This document shows, piece by piece, positions 1 to 9,281 of a stretch of 35,773 bases of DNA. The notes under the pieces are model-generated. The model made no database searches, had not been told where the DNA came from, and saw only the letters and a list, made by a program, of their open reading frames with translations. The DNA is taken from contig JAHDYJ010000036.1 in assembly GCA_023383795.1 (NCBI GenBank), positions 1-35,773 on the forward strand. Direction: 5' to 3'. Each line of letters starts with the position of its first letter. Position 1 is the stretch's first letter. The DNA comes from Burkholderiales bacterium (GTDB lineage Bacteria > Pseudomonadota > Gammaproteobacteria > Burkholderiales > SG8-39). The translations under genes were made by a program, and so were the position numbers.

Positions 1-1163
1 TCGCCCTTGCCGCGCTCGATCAGCAGGATCGCCATGCGCCGGCCGACGTTCTCGCGCGTGACGTCGCGGAAGATGCGGGCGCCGGTGGCGTCCAGCGTCA
101 GGTGCACGGCGGGCTCGTTCGTCTGGCTGTCGAACCCGGGCTGGGCGTCGGTCAGCCGGTCGCCGGTGAGCACGACCTGCTTCTTGACGAGCAACGGCGT
201 GCCGTTCCGCTCGATGTAGAACTCGTCGCCGAACGGCACCTGCCCCTGCTGCGCGGCCGCGAGCGCGGTCGGGGTCATGTTCTCCTCGTCGACCAGGCGC
301 ACCTCGAGCGTCGCGGTGCGGCCGAGGATCTTCTTCGCCTGCGCGGTGTCCTGTACGCCGGGCAGCTGCACGACGATGCGGTCGGCGCCCTGCTGCTGGA
401 TCACCGGCTCGGCCACGCCGAGCTCGTTGACGCGGTTGTTGAGCGTGGTGATGTTCTGCTTGAGCGCGAACTCCTGGATGCGCTGCTCGGCCTCCGGGCG
501 GATGGTCGCGACCAGCCGCGGCGCGGCGGCGTCGCCGGCATCGGCCAGGGCCAGGTCGGGAACGTTGTCGGCGAGGACGCGGCGGGCGCGGTCGCGGGTC
601 TCGGCGTCGCGGAAGCGCACGACGATCGACATGCCCTCGCGCGTGACCCCGGCGTGCCGGACGTTCTTGTCGCGCAGCTGCGTGCGGATGTCGCCGGTGA
701 GCGAATCGAGGCGCTTGACGAGCGCGCCGCGCATGTCGACCTGGAACAGGAAGTGGACGCCGCCGCGCAGGTCGAGCCCGAGGTACATCGGCAGCGCGTT
801 GATCGCGGCAAGCCAGGACGGCGAGCGCGAGAGCAGGTTGAGCGCCACCGTGTACGCCGGATCGTCGCGGACCGGGTTGAACTCCGCGTCGAGCACGTCG
901 CGCGCCTTGAGCTGGGTGTCGGTGTCGGCGAAGCGGATGCGCACGCTGTTCGGATCGAGCTGGGTGCCGGCGACCTCGATCCCGGCGCGCTTGAGCGCCG
1001 CCTCGGCGCGCCCGAGCGTGTCGGCGTCGACCTTGACGGTGAGCCGCGCGCTCGAGATCTGCACCGCCGGCGCCTCGCCGAAGAAGTTCGGCAGCGTGTA
1101 CAGCAGCCCGATCGCGAGCGCCACGACGACCGTGACGTAGACCCAGACGGGGTAGCGATTCAT
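1..1163 (-). CDS. secD: Protein translocase subunit SecD (3' end beyond window)
   Basis: SecD is the inner-membrane partner of SecF in the Sec translocon; it uses the proton gradient to help pull preproteins across. Translation from the ATG at 1163 begins MNRYPVWVYVTVVVALAIG, a single N-terminal membrane anchor, and reaches the family signature GLDLRGGVHFLFQVD near residue 120, at the start of the P1 periplasmic region. About 387 residues are visible and the reading frame stays open to the left window edge, so the C-terminal membrane domain is missing. It is the last visible gene of queA-tgt-yajC-secD, the usual proteobacterial order, 116 bp after yajC. The identification is secure. Confidence 0.95.
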   Translation of the reverse strand, partial: MNRYPVWVYVTVVVALAIGLLYTLPNFFGEAPAVQISSARLTVKVDADTLGRAEAALKRAGIEVAGTQLDPNSVRIRFADTDTQLKARDVLDAEFNPVRDDPAYTVALNLLSRSPSWLAAINALPMYLGLDLRGGVHFLFQVDMRGALVKRLDSLTGDIRTQLRDKNVRHAGVTREGMSIVVRFRDAETRDRARRVLADNVPDLALADAGDAAAPRLVATIRPEAEQRIQEFALKQNITTLNNRVNELGVAEPVIQQQGADRIVVQLPGVQDTAQAKKILGRTATLEVRLVDEENMTPTALAAAQQGQVPFGDEFYIERNGTPLLVKKQVVLTGDRLTDAQPGFDSQTNEPAVHLTLDATGARIFRDVTRENVGRRMAILLIERGKG

Positions 1164-1181
1164 TCGAACTTCGATCGAGGG

Positions 1182-1260
1182 GTGAGGGGCGAGGAGTCGG
1201 TTCGCGGATCGTCCGGTGGTCGCGGCGCAGGCAGGGGAGGGGCTCCTCCTCGCTCCTCAC
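1182..1260. repeat. Inverted repeat between yajC and secD
   Basis: GTGAGGGGCGAGGAG at 1182-1196 is nearly the reverse complement of CTCCTCGCTCCTCAC at 1246-1260 (14 of 15 positions). The pair encloses about 49 bp. It lies in the yajC-secD gap, where a long stem-loop could tune the relative amounts of the two messages. There is no T-run, so a classical terminator is unlikely. A regulatory role is inference only. Confidence 0.5.
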
Positions 1261-1279
1261 CTCCGACGCGTCACTCCGA

Positions 1280-1600
1280 TCACAGGGACTTGATCGTTCC
1301 CTTGGGCAGCACGGTCTGCACGGCGCCGCGCTGGACCACGATCTCGATGCTCTCGGCGATCTCGATCGTGATGTACGCATCGGTCATCTTGGTGATCTTG
1401 CCGACCATGCCGCCCGCGGCGACCACCTCGTCGCCCTTCTGCAGGGCCTCGACCATCGCCTTGTGCTCCTTGGCGCGCTTCATCTGCGGACGCACCATGA
1501 TGAACCAGAGCACGACGAACATGAGGATCATCATGATCGTCAGCGACATCGGATCGCCGCCGCCGCCGGCGGCTTGGGCATGTGCGGGGCTGATGAACAC
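1280..1600 (-). CDS. yajC: Sec translocon accessory subunit YajC
   Basis: YajC is a small single-pass membrane protein that joins SecDF in the Sec holotranslocon. The 106-residue product has a short N-terminus (VFISPAHAQAAGGGGDP), one hydrophobic segment at about residues 18-36, and the family core RPQMKRAKEHKAMVEALQKG followed by GDEVVAAGGMVGKI and a C-terminal VLPKGTIKSL. The start is taken as GTG at 1600: a GGAG ribosome-binding motif lies about 8 bases upstream, and the N-terminus then matches the family length. The frame stays open further upstream, but that part overlaps tgt and is not expected to be translated. The gene sits 53 bp after tgt. Confidence 0.93.
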   Translation of the reverse strand: MFISPAHAQAAGGGGDPMSLTIMMILMFVVLWFIMVRPQMKRAKEHKAMVEALQKGDEVVAAGGMVGKITKMTDAYITIEIAESIEIVVQRGAVQTVLPKGTIKSL

Positions 1601-1653
1601 GGGCAGTCTCCGGAGGGCGGTGCCTCGAAACGGCGGATTATACCCCGGCGCGC

Positions 1654-2778
<1,125 letters not shown>

Positions 2779-2863
2779 CTAGAAGCTATCCCAGAATCGC
2801 GGCCGTGCTTCGTCCCGAACCGAGGTCGTACGAACAACATTTCGACTTCGAGACAGGCTCCAG
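2779..2863 (-). mobile_element. MITE-like element, copy 1 (short, internally deleted)
   Basis: This 85-bp element fills most of the queA-tgt gap. Its plus-strand left end, CTAGAAGCTATCCCAGAATC, continues through about 55 bp that match the reverse complement of the right end of the copy at 24756-24914 almost base for base. Its other end (about 2846-2863, read on the minus strand as CTGGAGCCTGTCTCGAAG) matches the left end of the copy at 34485-34677 with a few transitions. The central hairpins found in the other copies are missing. Both termini being present supports a non-autonomous transposable element rather than chance similarity. Confidence 0.75.
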
Positions 2864-2876
2864 CAACCGCGGCGCG

Positions 2877-3926
2877 TCAAGCCGCGCGGTCGGCGAGCAT
2901 CGCGTCGCCGTAGCTGAAGAAGCGGTAGCGATGCTCGATCGCGTGCCGATACGCGCGCCGGACCGGCGCCAGGCCCGCGAAGGCCGACACCAGCATCAGC
3001 AGCGTCGAGCGGGGCAGATGGAAGTTCGTGATCAGGCGGTCGACGACGCGGAACCGGTACCCGGGCGTGATGAAGAGCTCGGTTTCGCCCTGTCCGGCGA
3101 CGAGCCGGCCGGTCGCGGCGGCCGACTCGAGCGCCCGCAGGCTCGTCGTGCCGACGGCGACGACCGCGCGGCGCGCCGCGCGCGCGGCTTCCACCGCGGC
3201 CACCGTCGCCGCGGGAACGTCGTACCACTCGCTGTGCATGCGGTGCTCGGCAATGCGCTCGACGCGCACCGGCTGGAAGGTTCCGGCCCCGACGTGCAGC
3301 GTGAGGAACGCCCGGCGCACGCCCGCGGCGTCGAGCCGCGCGAGGAGCTCCGCGTCGAAGTGCAGTCCGGCGGTCGGCGCCGCCACCGCGCCCGGCGCGC
3401 GCGCGTACACCGTCTGGTAGCGTGCCTCGTCGTCGGCGTCGGGCGCGTGGGTGATGTAGGGCGGCAGGGGCACCGCCCCGTGACGGTCGAGCAGCTCGAG
3501 CACGGTCGCCGCGCCGGCGAAGCGGAGGACGAACATGTCGCCGCGCCGCGCGGTCACTTCCGCGTCGATCGCCCCGGCCAGGCGCAGGCGCACGCCGGGA
3601 CGCGGCGCGTTGCTCGCACGCACCTGCGCGAGCGCCTCGTGCGGTCCGAGGATGCGCTCGACCAGCGCCTCGACCCGGCCGCCCGATTCGCGCTCGCCCG
3701 CGAGCCGCGCCTTGATGACGCGCGTGTCGTTGAACACCAGCAGGTCGCCGGACGCGAGCAGCTGCGGCAAATCGGCGAAGGCGTGGTCGGCGAGCGTGTC
3801 GCCGGCGAGCCGCAGCAGGCGGCTCGCGGCGCGTCCCGCGGCCGGACGCTGCGCGACGAGCTCCTCCGGCAGCTCGAAGTCGAAGTCGGCGAGCGTGAGC
3901 TCGCGCCGTTGGCCGGGATCGCTCAT
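2877..3926 (-). CDS. queA: S-adenosylmethionine:tRNA ribosyltransferase-isomerase QueA
   Basis: QueA transfers and isomerises the ribosyl group of S-adenosylmethionine onto preQ1-34 of tRNA to give epoxyqueuosine. The 349-residue product opens with the family pattern [18 protein letters not shown] and carries [46 protein letters not shown] and [18 protein letters not shown], which together cover the whole family. The start is ATG at 3926. It is the first gene of the queA-tgt-yajC-secD operon and is divergent from the tRNA-Leu gene 27 bp away, so both promoters must lie in that small gap or overlap the genes. Confidence 0.96.
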   Translation of the reverse strand: MSDPGQRRELTLADFDFELPEELVAQRPAAGRAASRLLRLAGDTLADHAFADLPQLLASGDLLVFNDTRVIKARLAGERESGGRVEALVERILGPHEALAQVRASNAPRPGVRLRLAGAIDAEVTARRGDMFVLRFAGAATVLELLDRHGAVPLPPYITHAPDADDEARYQTVYARAPGAVAAPTAGLHFDAELLARLDAAGVRRAFLTLHVGAGTFQPVRVERIAEHRMHSEWYDVPAATVAAVEAARAARRAVVAVGTTSLRALESAAATGRLVAGQGETELFITPGYRFRVVDRLITNFHLPRSTLLMLVSAFAGLAPVRRAYRHAIEHRYRFFSYGDAMLADRAA

Positions 3927-3953
3927 ATCAAAGATAATCCGTTCTCACCCCGA

Positions 3954-4040
3954 GCCGGGATGGCGGAACTGGTAGACGCAGCGGACTCAAAATCCGCCGG
4001 TGGCGACACCATGAGAGTTCGATTCTCTCTCCCGGCACCA
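3954..4040 (+). tRNA. tRNA-Leu (anticodon CAA)
   Basis: The sequence folds as a type II tRNA of 87 nt with an encoded CCA. The acceptor strand GCCGGGA pairs with TCCCGGC (4030-4036), followed by discriminator A and CCA at 4038-4040. The D-arm region reads TGGCGGAACTGGTAGACGC. The anticodon stem GCGGA/TCCGC closes the loop CTCAAAA, which gives anticodon CAA (reads UUG). A long variable arm is followed by the T-loop GTTCGATTC. The 3' part from 4015 onward is also the first unit of a tandem repeat. Confidence 0.95.
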
Positions 4041-4326
4041 GCAGTTCCCGAAGGCGTCACGGCCGCGGCGGATTTCGGCGGAGGCTAACATCGGCCGTGA
4101 GGCCGATGTTAAGCGAAGCGGGCCGGAGCCAAAATCGCGCGCGAGGCGATGGCGTGCGAGTTCGATTCTCTCTCCCGGCACCAGCAGTTCCCGAGGGCGT
4201 CACGGCCGCGGCGGATTTCGGCGGAGGCTAACATCGGCCGTGAGGCCGATGTTAAGCGAAGCGGGCCGGAGCCAAAATCGCGCGCGAGGCGATGGCGTGC
4301 GAGTTCGATTCTCGCTCCGGGCGCCA
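4015..4326 (+). repeat. Tandem 143-bp repeats carrying tRNA-Leu 3' ends
   Basis: GAGTTCGATTCTC recurs at 4015, 4158 and 4301, an exact 143-bp period. Units 4015-4157 and 4158-4300 differ at a single base, and a third T-arm-like end (4301-4326) closes the array with a changed, self-complementary T-stem (GCGAG/CTCGC). Each unit contains a perfect 11-bp hairpin with loop GTGA (4086-4111 and 4229-4254). Each also contains a degenerate tRNA-like stretch (CCAAAATC, then variable arm, T-arm and CCCGGCACCA) that resembles the 3' half of tRNA-Leu. No open reading frame in the array looks convincing. The arrangement recalls the repeats downstream of E. coli tyrT (rtT), but there is no obvious sequence link. 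Confidence 0.9.
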
Positions 4327-4359
4327 GCGGCGGGCTGGCGCCGTGGGCGACGTGACTGA

Positions 4360-5133
4360 TCAGTGCAGCTTGCGCCGACGAGACAGGCCGAGACCGGCGA
4401 GGGCGACGCCTAACAGGGCCAGCGTCCCCGGTGTCGGCACCGTGCCGTCATCGGGCAACCGCTCGAACAGTAGCCCGTAGGCGCGCATCGAGACGAACGT
4501 GTTTGCCTGGGTCGGTTGCTGCATCACGACGATCGCGGACAGCAGGTCCGAGTAGACGATGTCACCGAGCAGTATCCACTCGCTGCCGGCGCCCGCACCG
4601 CCGCCGTTCTGATCGATGTCGACCACTACGTCGACCACGCCCGGAGTCGAGATGGTGTAGCGGGTGTCGCCGCCGCTCACGTTCGTGGTGAACGGCCATG
4701 TCGCGTACACGCGATAGGTGCCCGCTCCGCCGCCGACAAGGCCGGTGGCGAAATTACCGCCGCCGAGATCGGTACCGCCGGGCACGACGAGGTTGTCCGC
4801 CTGACTGCCGGGCGAGTAGCTGTAGAGGTACGTATCGGCGAGCGCCACGCCGTCACCACCGAAGATGCTGTCACCGCCAGTGGTGCCAAGGGCGGGGGAT
4901 GTCACGCTTTGCGGGGCAAACGTGGTGTCCCCGCCGAAGCTGAAGCCGGCGTTGAAGGTGAGGACGCCGTCGTCCATGCCGTCGGTGTCGATCTCGAGGA
5001 TGAACGCGGCGCGAGATGCGGCGGAGACGGCGGTCAGTGCAAGCGTTGTCATCGCGAGGAGGAGACACCGGACGGCGCGACCCGGCGATGCGGCCATCGA
5101 CGCGGAGGACTCGCCGCGTGGAGAGCGGTTCAT
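4360..5133 (-). CDS. PEP-CTERM sorting-domain protein
   Basis: This is a predicted exported protein of 257 residues with an N-terminal signal segment (hydrophobic stretch about residues 22-40) and a glycine- and aspartate-rich beta-type body. The C-terminal sorting signal starts at VPTPGTLALLG (about residue 232), continues as a hydrophobic helix and ends with SRRRKLH. In the known system the tail is recognised and cut by exosortase (EpsH/XrtA), and such proteins are linked to exopolysaccharide and floc formation. No exosortase is in the window. The start is ATG at 5133, with AGGAG about 8 bases upstream. A sigma-54-like promoter lies 134 bp upstream. The body of the protein is not recognised, so its specific role is unknown. 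Confidence 0.85.
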   Translation of the reverse strand: MNRSPRGESSASMAASPGRAVRCLLLAMTTLALTAVSAASRAAFILEIDTDGMDDGVLTFNAGFSFGGDTTFAPQSVTSPALGTTGGDSIFGGDGVALADTYLYSYSPGSQADNLVVPGGTDLGGGNFATGLVGGGAGTYRVYATWPFTTNVSGGDTRYTISTPGVVDVVVDIDQNGGGAGAGSEWILLGDIVYSDLLSAIVVMQQPTQANTFVSMRAYGLLFERLPDDGTVPTPGTLALLGVALAGLGLSRRRKLH

Positions 5134-5266
5134 GTCTGCGTCTCCTGGGGTCGGAGTAAGTTGGGGCGAGCGCGGCACCCCAGCGGGATAGGACATTCTC
5201 GGATCGCAAGAAGCGGATTGCCCAACCTCCAGCGCCCGCTTGCCGAAACCGGTGTTCGTGTGCCAG

Positions 5267-5283
5267 TGCACGAAACGTGCCAA
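5267..5283 (-). promoter_or_regulatory. Sigma-54 (-24/-12) type promoter for the PEP-CTERM gene
   Basis: Read on the minus strand, 5283-5267 is TTGGCACGTTTCGTGCA. It fits the sigma-54 pattern TGGCACG-N4-TTGCA with one mismatch in the -12 part and correct GG to GC spacing. A start site near 5255 would leave a leader of about 120 nt before ATG 5133. PEP-CTERM genes in other proteobacteria are reported to be controlled by the PrsK/PrsR two-component system through sigma-54, which fits. The rest of the 5134-5438 gap shows no gene. Confidence 0.7.
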
Positions 5284-5438
5284 CCCCGAAAATATCCAGC
5301 GTTCACCTTGGGTTGATGAAGCGGGGCCGAATTCCAATCGGCGCGGGTGTAAAGCGATCCGACGAGCGGCGATCCGGTTCCAAGACGCGCATCAGCACCC
5401 CCGCGGCGCTGCGGCGCGCCGACCGGCGAGCCGAGCGC

Positions 5439-6191
5439 CTAGCGATTCCGCGGTGCGCGGGGTGCTGGCGCGCCGTCGGCGGCGGGCGTCGTCGCCGTCT
5501 CCTCCGCGTTCAGCCGCTCGAGCCGGTAGCCGTGCTGATAGATCGCCGAGAGCCGCCAGCCGTTCTCGGGCAGCAGGCCGAGCTTGGTCCGCAGGCGGCT
5601 CACGTGGGTGTCGACGGTGCGCGTGTTGAGGTCGGGGCTGCGTCCCCACACGGTCTCGAGGATGTGGCCGCGGGAGACCAGGTTGCCGACGTTGCGGAAC
5701 AGGAACGCGGCGAGGTCGAAGTCCTTCTGCGTGAGGTCGATCCGGGCGCCGTTGCGGGTGATCACGCGCCGCTCGAGGTCGATCGAGAACTCGGCCACCT
5801 TGATGCCGGTGCCGGGCGACGCGGCGCGTCCGGCGCGCCGCACCAGGGCGTCGATCCGGGCGAGCAGCTCGTGGCGCCGCAGCGGCTTGATCAGGTAGTC
5901 GTCGGCGCCGGCGCGCAGCGCCGCGACGATGTCCTCCTCGCGGTCGCGCGCGGTGGTGAACAGCACCGGGACCGAGTCGTGGCCGTTCGCGCGCACCCAG
6001 GCGAGCACGGCGTCGCCGTTCACGTCCGGCAGCTCCCAGTCGAGCACCAAGAGATCGAAGCTGTCGCGCGCGAGCGCGCGCATGAACTCGCGCGAGCGAT
6101 CGAACGCGTGGCAGACGTGGCCCGCGCCCGCCAGCCAGAACCGCACGAGGTCGCTCTGGGATGGATCGTCTTCGAGCAGCGCGATGCGCAT
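5439..6191 (-). CDS. OmpR-family response regulator
   Basis: This is a two-domain DNA-binding regulator of 250 residues. The receiver domain spans residues 1-120: acidic pocket Glu7/Asp8/Asp9, phospho-acceptor Asp51 in LVLDWELPDVNG, Thr79/80 and Lys102 in LIKPL. It is followed by a winged-helix domain (about 128-228) with the typical LTQKDFDLAAFLFRN, VDTHVSRLRTKLG and YQHGYRLE. The start is ATG at 6191, which gives the receiver its normal N-terminus. It is the last gene of a kinase-HPt-regulator set, 31 bp after the HPt gene, and is most likely the output of that relay. Its targets are unknown. Confidence 0.92.
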   Translation of the reverse strand: MRIALLEDDPSQSDLVRFWLAGAGHVCHAFDRSREFMRALARDSFDLLVLDWELPDVNGDAVLAWVRANGHDSVPVLFTTARDREEDIVAALRAGADDYLIKPLRRHELLARIDALVRRAGRAASPGTGIKVAEFSIDLERRVITRNGARIDLTQKDFDLAAFLFRNVGNLVSRGHILETVWGRSPDLNTRTVDTHVSRLRTKLGLLPENGWRLSAIYQHGYRLERLNAEETATTPAADGAPAPRAPRNR

Positions 6192-6222
6192 GTGGCGAGC
6201 CTGTCGCGAGGGGATCGGAGCG

Positions 6223-6540
6223 CTACTCGAAGACGACCTTGACGCCGGCCAGGAAATCGCGCAGCCGCCGCACCTCGGCGAGCGCACCGCCGGCGTCCCC
6301 CGCCCGCGCGAGCCGCTCGAGCGCCGCGCCGATCGTGCTGATCTCGTCGAAGCCGTAGCCGGCGCCGGCGCCCTTCATCGCGTGCCCGATGCCGCGCACG
6401 GTTTCGAAGTCGGCACGCTCGAGCGCCTCGCGCAGCCGGTCGACGTCGGCGCGGCGATGCGCGAGAAACCGCGGCACGAGCTCGCCGAGCTCGCGCGGCA
6501 CGACCACCGCGTCGCGCACTGCGTCAGGAATGTCGCCCAT
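6223..6540 (-). CDS. Histidine phosphotransfer (HPt) protein
   Basis: This stand-alone HPt domain of 105 residues would carry phosphate between receiver domains. The signature GIGHAMKGAGAGYGFDEIS contains the acceptor His53 with the usual lysine three positions later. Helical segments on both sides fit a four-helix bundle, and no other domain is present. It lies between the hybrid kinase (116 bp upstream) and the OmpR-type regulator (31 bp downstream), all in the same direction. It therefore probably accepts phosphate from Asp742 of the kinase receiver and passes it to Asp51 of the regulator. Confidence 0.9.
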   Translation of the reverse strand: MGDIPDAVRDAVVVPRELGELVPRFLAHRRADVDRLREALERADFETVRGIGHAMKGAGAGYGFDEISTIGAALERLARAGDAGGALAEVRRLRDFLAGVKVVFE

Positions 6541-6656
6541 CGGGGGATTCTATGCGCTCGGCCCGCGCGCAACGCGGCAAAATGCCCGATCCGCGCCAAC
6601 CCCGCGGTGCACGCGTGTGGATCTGTTCCCGGAGGGCGGAATCGGCGCCGCCCGGA

Positions 6657-9110
6657 TCACCGCGCCGCCGCGGCGCGCCGGGCCTCGGGCAGCACCGGCC
6701 ACAGCGCCGAGCGCAGCGACTCCAGGGTCACCGGCTTGGTCACGATCCCGTCGCAGCCGGAGGCGAGCGCACGTTCGACTTCCACGCCCTCCTGGTGCGC
6801 GGTCAGGGCGAGGATCGTGCCGGTGTAGCCGCGCGCGCGGAGCACGTTGACCGCCTCGTACCCGTTCATCACCGGCATCTCCATGTCCATCAGCAAGGCG
6901 CCGTACGGGCTCGCGAGCGCCGCTTCCACCGCCGACAGCCCGTTCGCGACGCTCTTGAAATCCAGGCCGAGCTTGCCGAGCTGCAGCTCGACGAGCGCGC
7001 GGATGTCCTCGTTGTCCTCCGCGAGCAGCACGCGGCCGGCGAGCGGCTCGCGCATCGCGGCGGCGTCGGCGATCGACTGCACGCTCGCCGGCTTGTCGGC
7101 CGGCTCGCTCGGCAGCCGCACGCGGAAGGTCGATCCGTAGCCGACGCGCGACTCGACCTCGAGGGTGCCGCCCATCAGGGCGACCAGGTTGCGGGTGATC
7201 GCGAGGCCGAGCCCGGTGCCGCCGTAGCGCTGCGCGACGCTGGGATCGGCCTGCTGGTAGGGCTCGAACACGCGCTCGACCGCTTCCTCGGGAATCCCCG
7301 GTCCGGTGTCGCGCACCTCGAGCTCGAGCGCGGCGAGGTGCCAGGCGATGCGCAGCTCCACTTGCCCCGCGTCGGTGAACCGCACCGCGTTCGAGAGCAG
7401 GTTGATCAGGATCTGCCGCACCCGGAACGCATCCAGCATCACCGCCGCGGGCAGCGGCGTGACCCGGGTGAGCTTCAGGCGCAGGCGCTTCTCGTCGGCG
7501 AACGCCTGGATCGTGCCGACGACGTCGCGACAGAGCTGGTCGGGGTCCTCCGGCGCCGGCGCGATGGTGAGCGTCCCGGCCTCGATCTTCGCGAGGTCGA
7601 GGTTGTTGTTGATCAGCTGCAGCAGGTGCTCGCAGTTGCGCGCGATGATCGCGCTGTTCTTGATGCGCGACTCGCGCCCGAGGTCCTCGGTGAACTGGTT
7701 GATCTTGTTGAAGCCCATGATCGCGGTGAGCGGCGTGCGCAGCTCGTGCGTCATGTTGTTCAGGAACTCGGTCTTCAGCCGGTTCGCTTCGCGCGCGGCG
7801 AGCGTCTCGTAGCGCAGCCGGCGCCCCTCGTCGTAGACGATGAACAGCCAGACCGAGAACACGATCGCGAGCGTCGCCAGCCCGGCGGTGAGCGCGAACA
7901 CCCAGCGTGTCTGCAGGCCGAGGGCGAAGAGCGTGGTGCCGGCCGCCACGAGCACCACCAGGAGCGCCGCGAACGCGGCCAGGAAGTGGCGCGGCGTGCT
8001 GTCCGCACCGCGCCGCAGCAGCGCGACGCCGAGCGCGAGCGCCGCGAGCACCATCAGCCCGTCCACCCAGACGAGCGACGGCCGCAGCACGGCGCCGTCC
8101 TTCAGCGCGGCGTACGCGAGCGCCGACAGGCGCAGGCTCGACACGCGTCCGAGCGGCGTGAAGAGCTCGTCGCCGATCCCGAGGCTCGAGACGCCGATGA
8201 AGACCGTCTTGCCGGCGACCTCGCGCGCGAGCTCCTCGCTCGCGCGGGTGCCGGACGCGGCGAGCGCGAGCTGGTCGAACGGGATCACGCGCAGGCTGTC
8301 CATGTTCGCCGGGTAGCGCAGGAGCGCTTCGCCCTCCGCGGTGACCGGCACCGAGACGCGCGGGAACTGCACCCGGTCGCCGTCGAAGCGCACCGCGGCG
8401 TCCTCGCCGCCGGCGGCCAGCATCACGGCCGCGGGGAGGCTCGGGAAGATGAACCCCTGCGCCGCGTGGAACAGGCCGACCTTGCGGATCACGCCGTCGT
8501 CGTCCGCGCGCAGGTTCACCACGCCGACGCGGATGCGGCTGTCGCGCAGGTACTTGTCGAGCGGCAGCTTGAGATAGTGCCAGCGCACGTGCGGCAGCTG
8601 GTCGGTGCTCGGCGAGTGCAGGAACCCGGCGCGCAGGCCGGCGGACATCAACTCGCGTCCGATCGCGCGCGCGGCGAGCCGGCGCCCGTACCCCTCCGCG
8701 GTGTCGAGTGCCACCGGCAGCCCGGCGGCGGCGAGGACCATGTTCGGCTGCAGCGCGTCGGCGAAGTCCTGCGCGCCCGGGCGCTCCTCGGCGAGCAGCA
8801 GGTTGAACGCGACGGTGCGCGCGCCGTGCCGCGAGAGGTAGCGCGCCGCGTCGGCGAAGACGTCATGCGCGTACGGCCACGGCCCGATCTCGCGCGACAG
8901 CCGCGTGATCGCGCTCACGTCGGCGTCGAACACGACCACCGAATCGAGGTTGATGTCGCGGGCGAGCGTGCGCTGCTGGATGTCGTAGAGCCACCAGTTC
9001 AGGCGCTGGTAGAGGGGCGTCTGCGCGAACACGACGGCGAGCAACAGCGCGAGCGCGCACACCGCGACGGCGCGCACGCCCGCATTGCCGGACAAGCGAT
9101 CGGTCAGCAT
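6657..9110 (-). CDS. CHASE2-domain hybrid sensor histidine kinase
   Basis: This membrane sensor has 817 residues. It has an N-terminal membrane segment (about 12-29) and a periplasmic CHASE2 domain (about 35-340, with WWLYDIQQRTLARD and KTVFIGVSSLGIGDE). Three further membrane helices (about 348-425) follow. The HisKA domain has phospho-acceptor His455 in NNMTHELRTPL. The ATPase domain has NLLSNAVRF, DTGPGIP and GGTGLGLAI. The C-terminal receiver has LAEDNED, Asp742 in LMDMEMPVMNG and Lys792. CHASE2 is an extracellular sensing domain of unknown ligand. The three minus-strand genes 9110-5439 make a full His-Asp-His-Asp relay. Confidence 0.94.
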   Translation of the reverse strand: MLTDRLSGNAGVRAVAVCALALLLAVVFAQTPLYQRLNWWLYDIQQRTLARDINLDSVVVFDADVSAITRLSREIGPWPYAHDVFADAARYLSRHGARTVAFNLLLAEERPGAQDFADALQPNMVLAAAGLPVALDTAEGYGRRLAARAIGRELMSAGLRAGFLHSPSTDQLPHVRWHYLKLPLDKYLRDSRIRVGVVNLRADDDGVIRKVGLFHAAQGFIFPSLPAAVMLAAGGEDAAVRFDGDRVQFPRVSVPVTAEGEALLRYPANMDSLRVIPFDQLALAASGTRASEELAREVAGKTVFIGVSSLGIGDELFTPLGRVSSLRLSALAYAALKDGAVLRPSLVWVDGLMVLAALALGVALLRRGADSTPRHFLAAFAALLVVLVAAGTTLFALGLQTRWVFALTAGLATLAIVFSVWLFIVYDEGRRLRYETLAAREANRLKTEFLNNMTHELRTPLTAIMGFNKINQFTEDLGRESRIKNSAIIARNCEHLLQLINNNLDLAKIEAGTLTIAPAPEDPDQLCRDVVGTIQAFADEKRLRLKLTRVTPLPAAVMLDAFRVRQILINLLSNAVRFTDAGQVELRIAWHLAALELEVRDTGPGIPEEAVERVFEPYQQADPSVAQRYGGTGLGLAITRNLVALMGGTLEVESRVGYGSTFRVRLPSEPADKPASVQSIADAAAMREPLAGRVLLAEDNEDIRALVELQLGKLGLDFKSVANGLSAVEAALASPYGALLMDMEMPVMNGYEAVNVLRARGYTGTILALTAHQEGVEVERALASGCDGIVTKPVTLESLRSALWPVLPEARRAAAAR

Positions 9111-9281
9111 TACGCTCTGCGCGATTCCCTTTTCGCCCCCGCCCCCCGAAGACGGATTCTAGCCCGGAACCGGCGCCCGGCGCGTGCGGAATCCCCGCCG
9201 GGCACCCGCGGCATGGACGCCGCCGCACGAAACCGCTAACTTTCGCGCTCTGCCGCCGCGGCGGCACCACGGGACACCGGA

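Noticed and set aside
4015..4326. CRISPR array
   Set aside because: The units are 143 bp and nearly identical throughout, with no variable spacers.
4015..4326. attL/attR of an integrated element at the tRNA-Leu 3' end
   Set aside because: The repeated tRNA ends are only 143 bp apart and no integrase or phage gene is present. A past excision cannot be excluded, but tandem duplication explains the data better.
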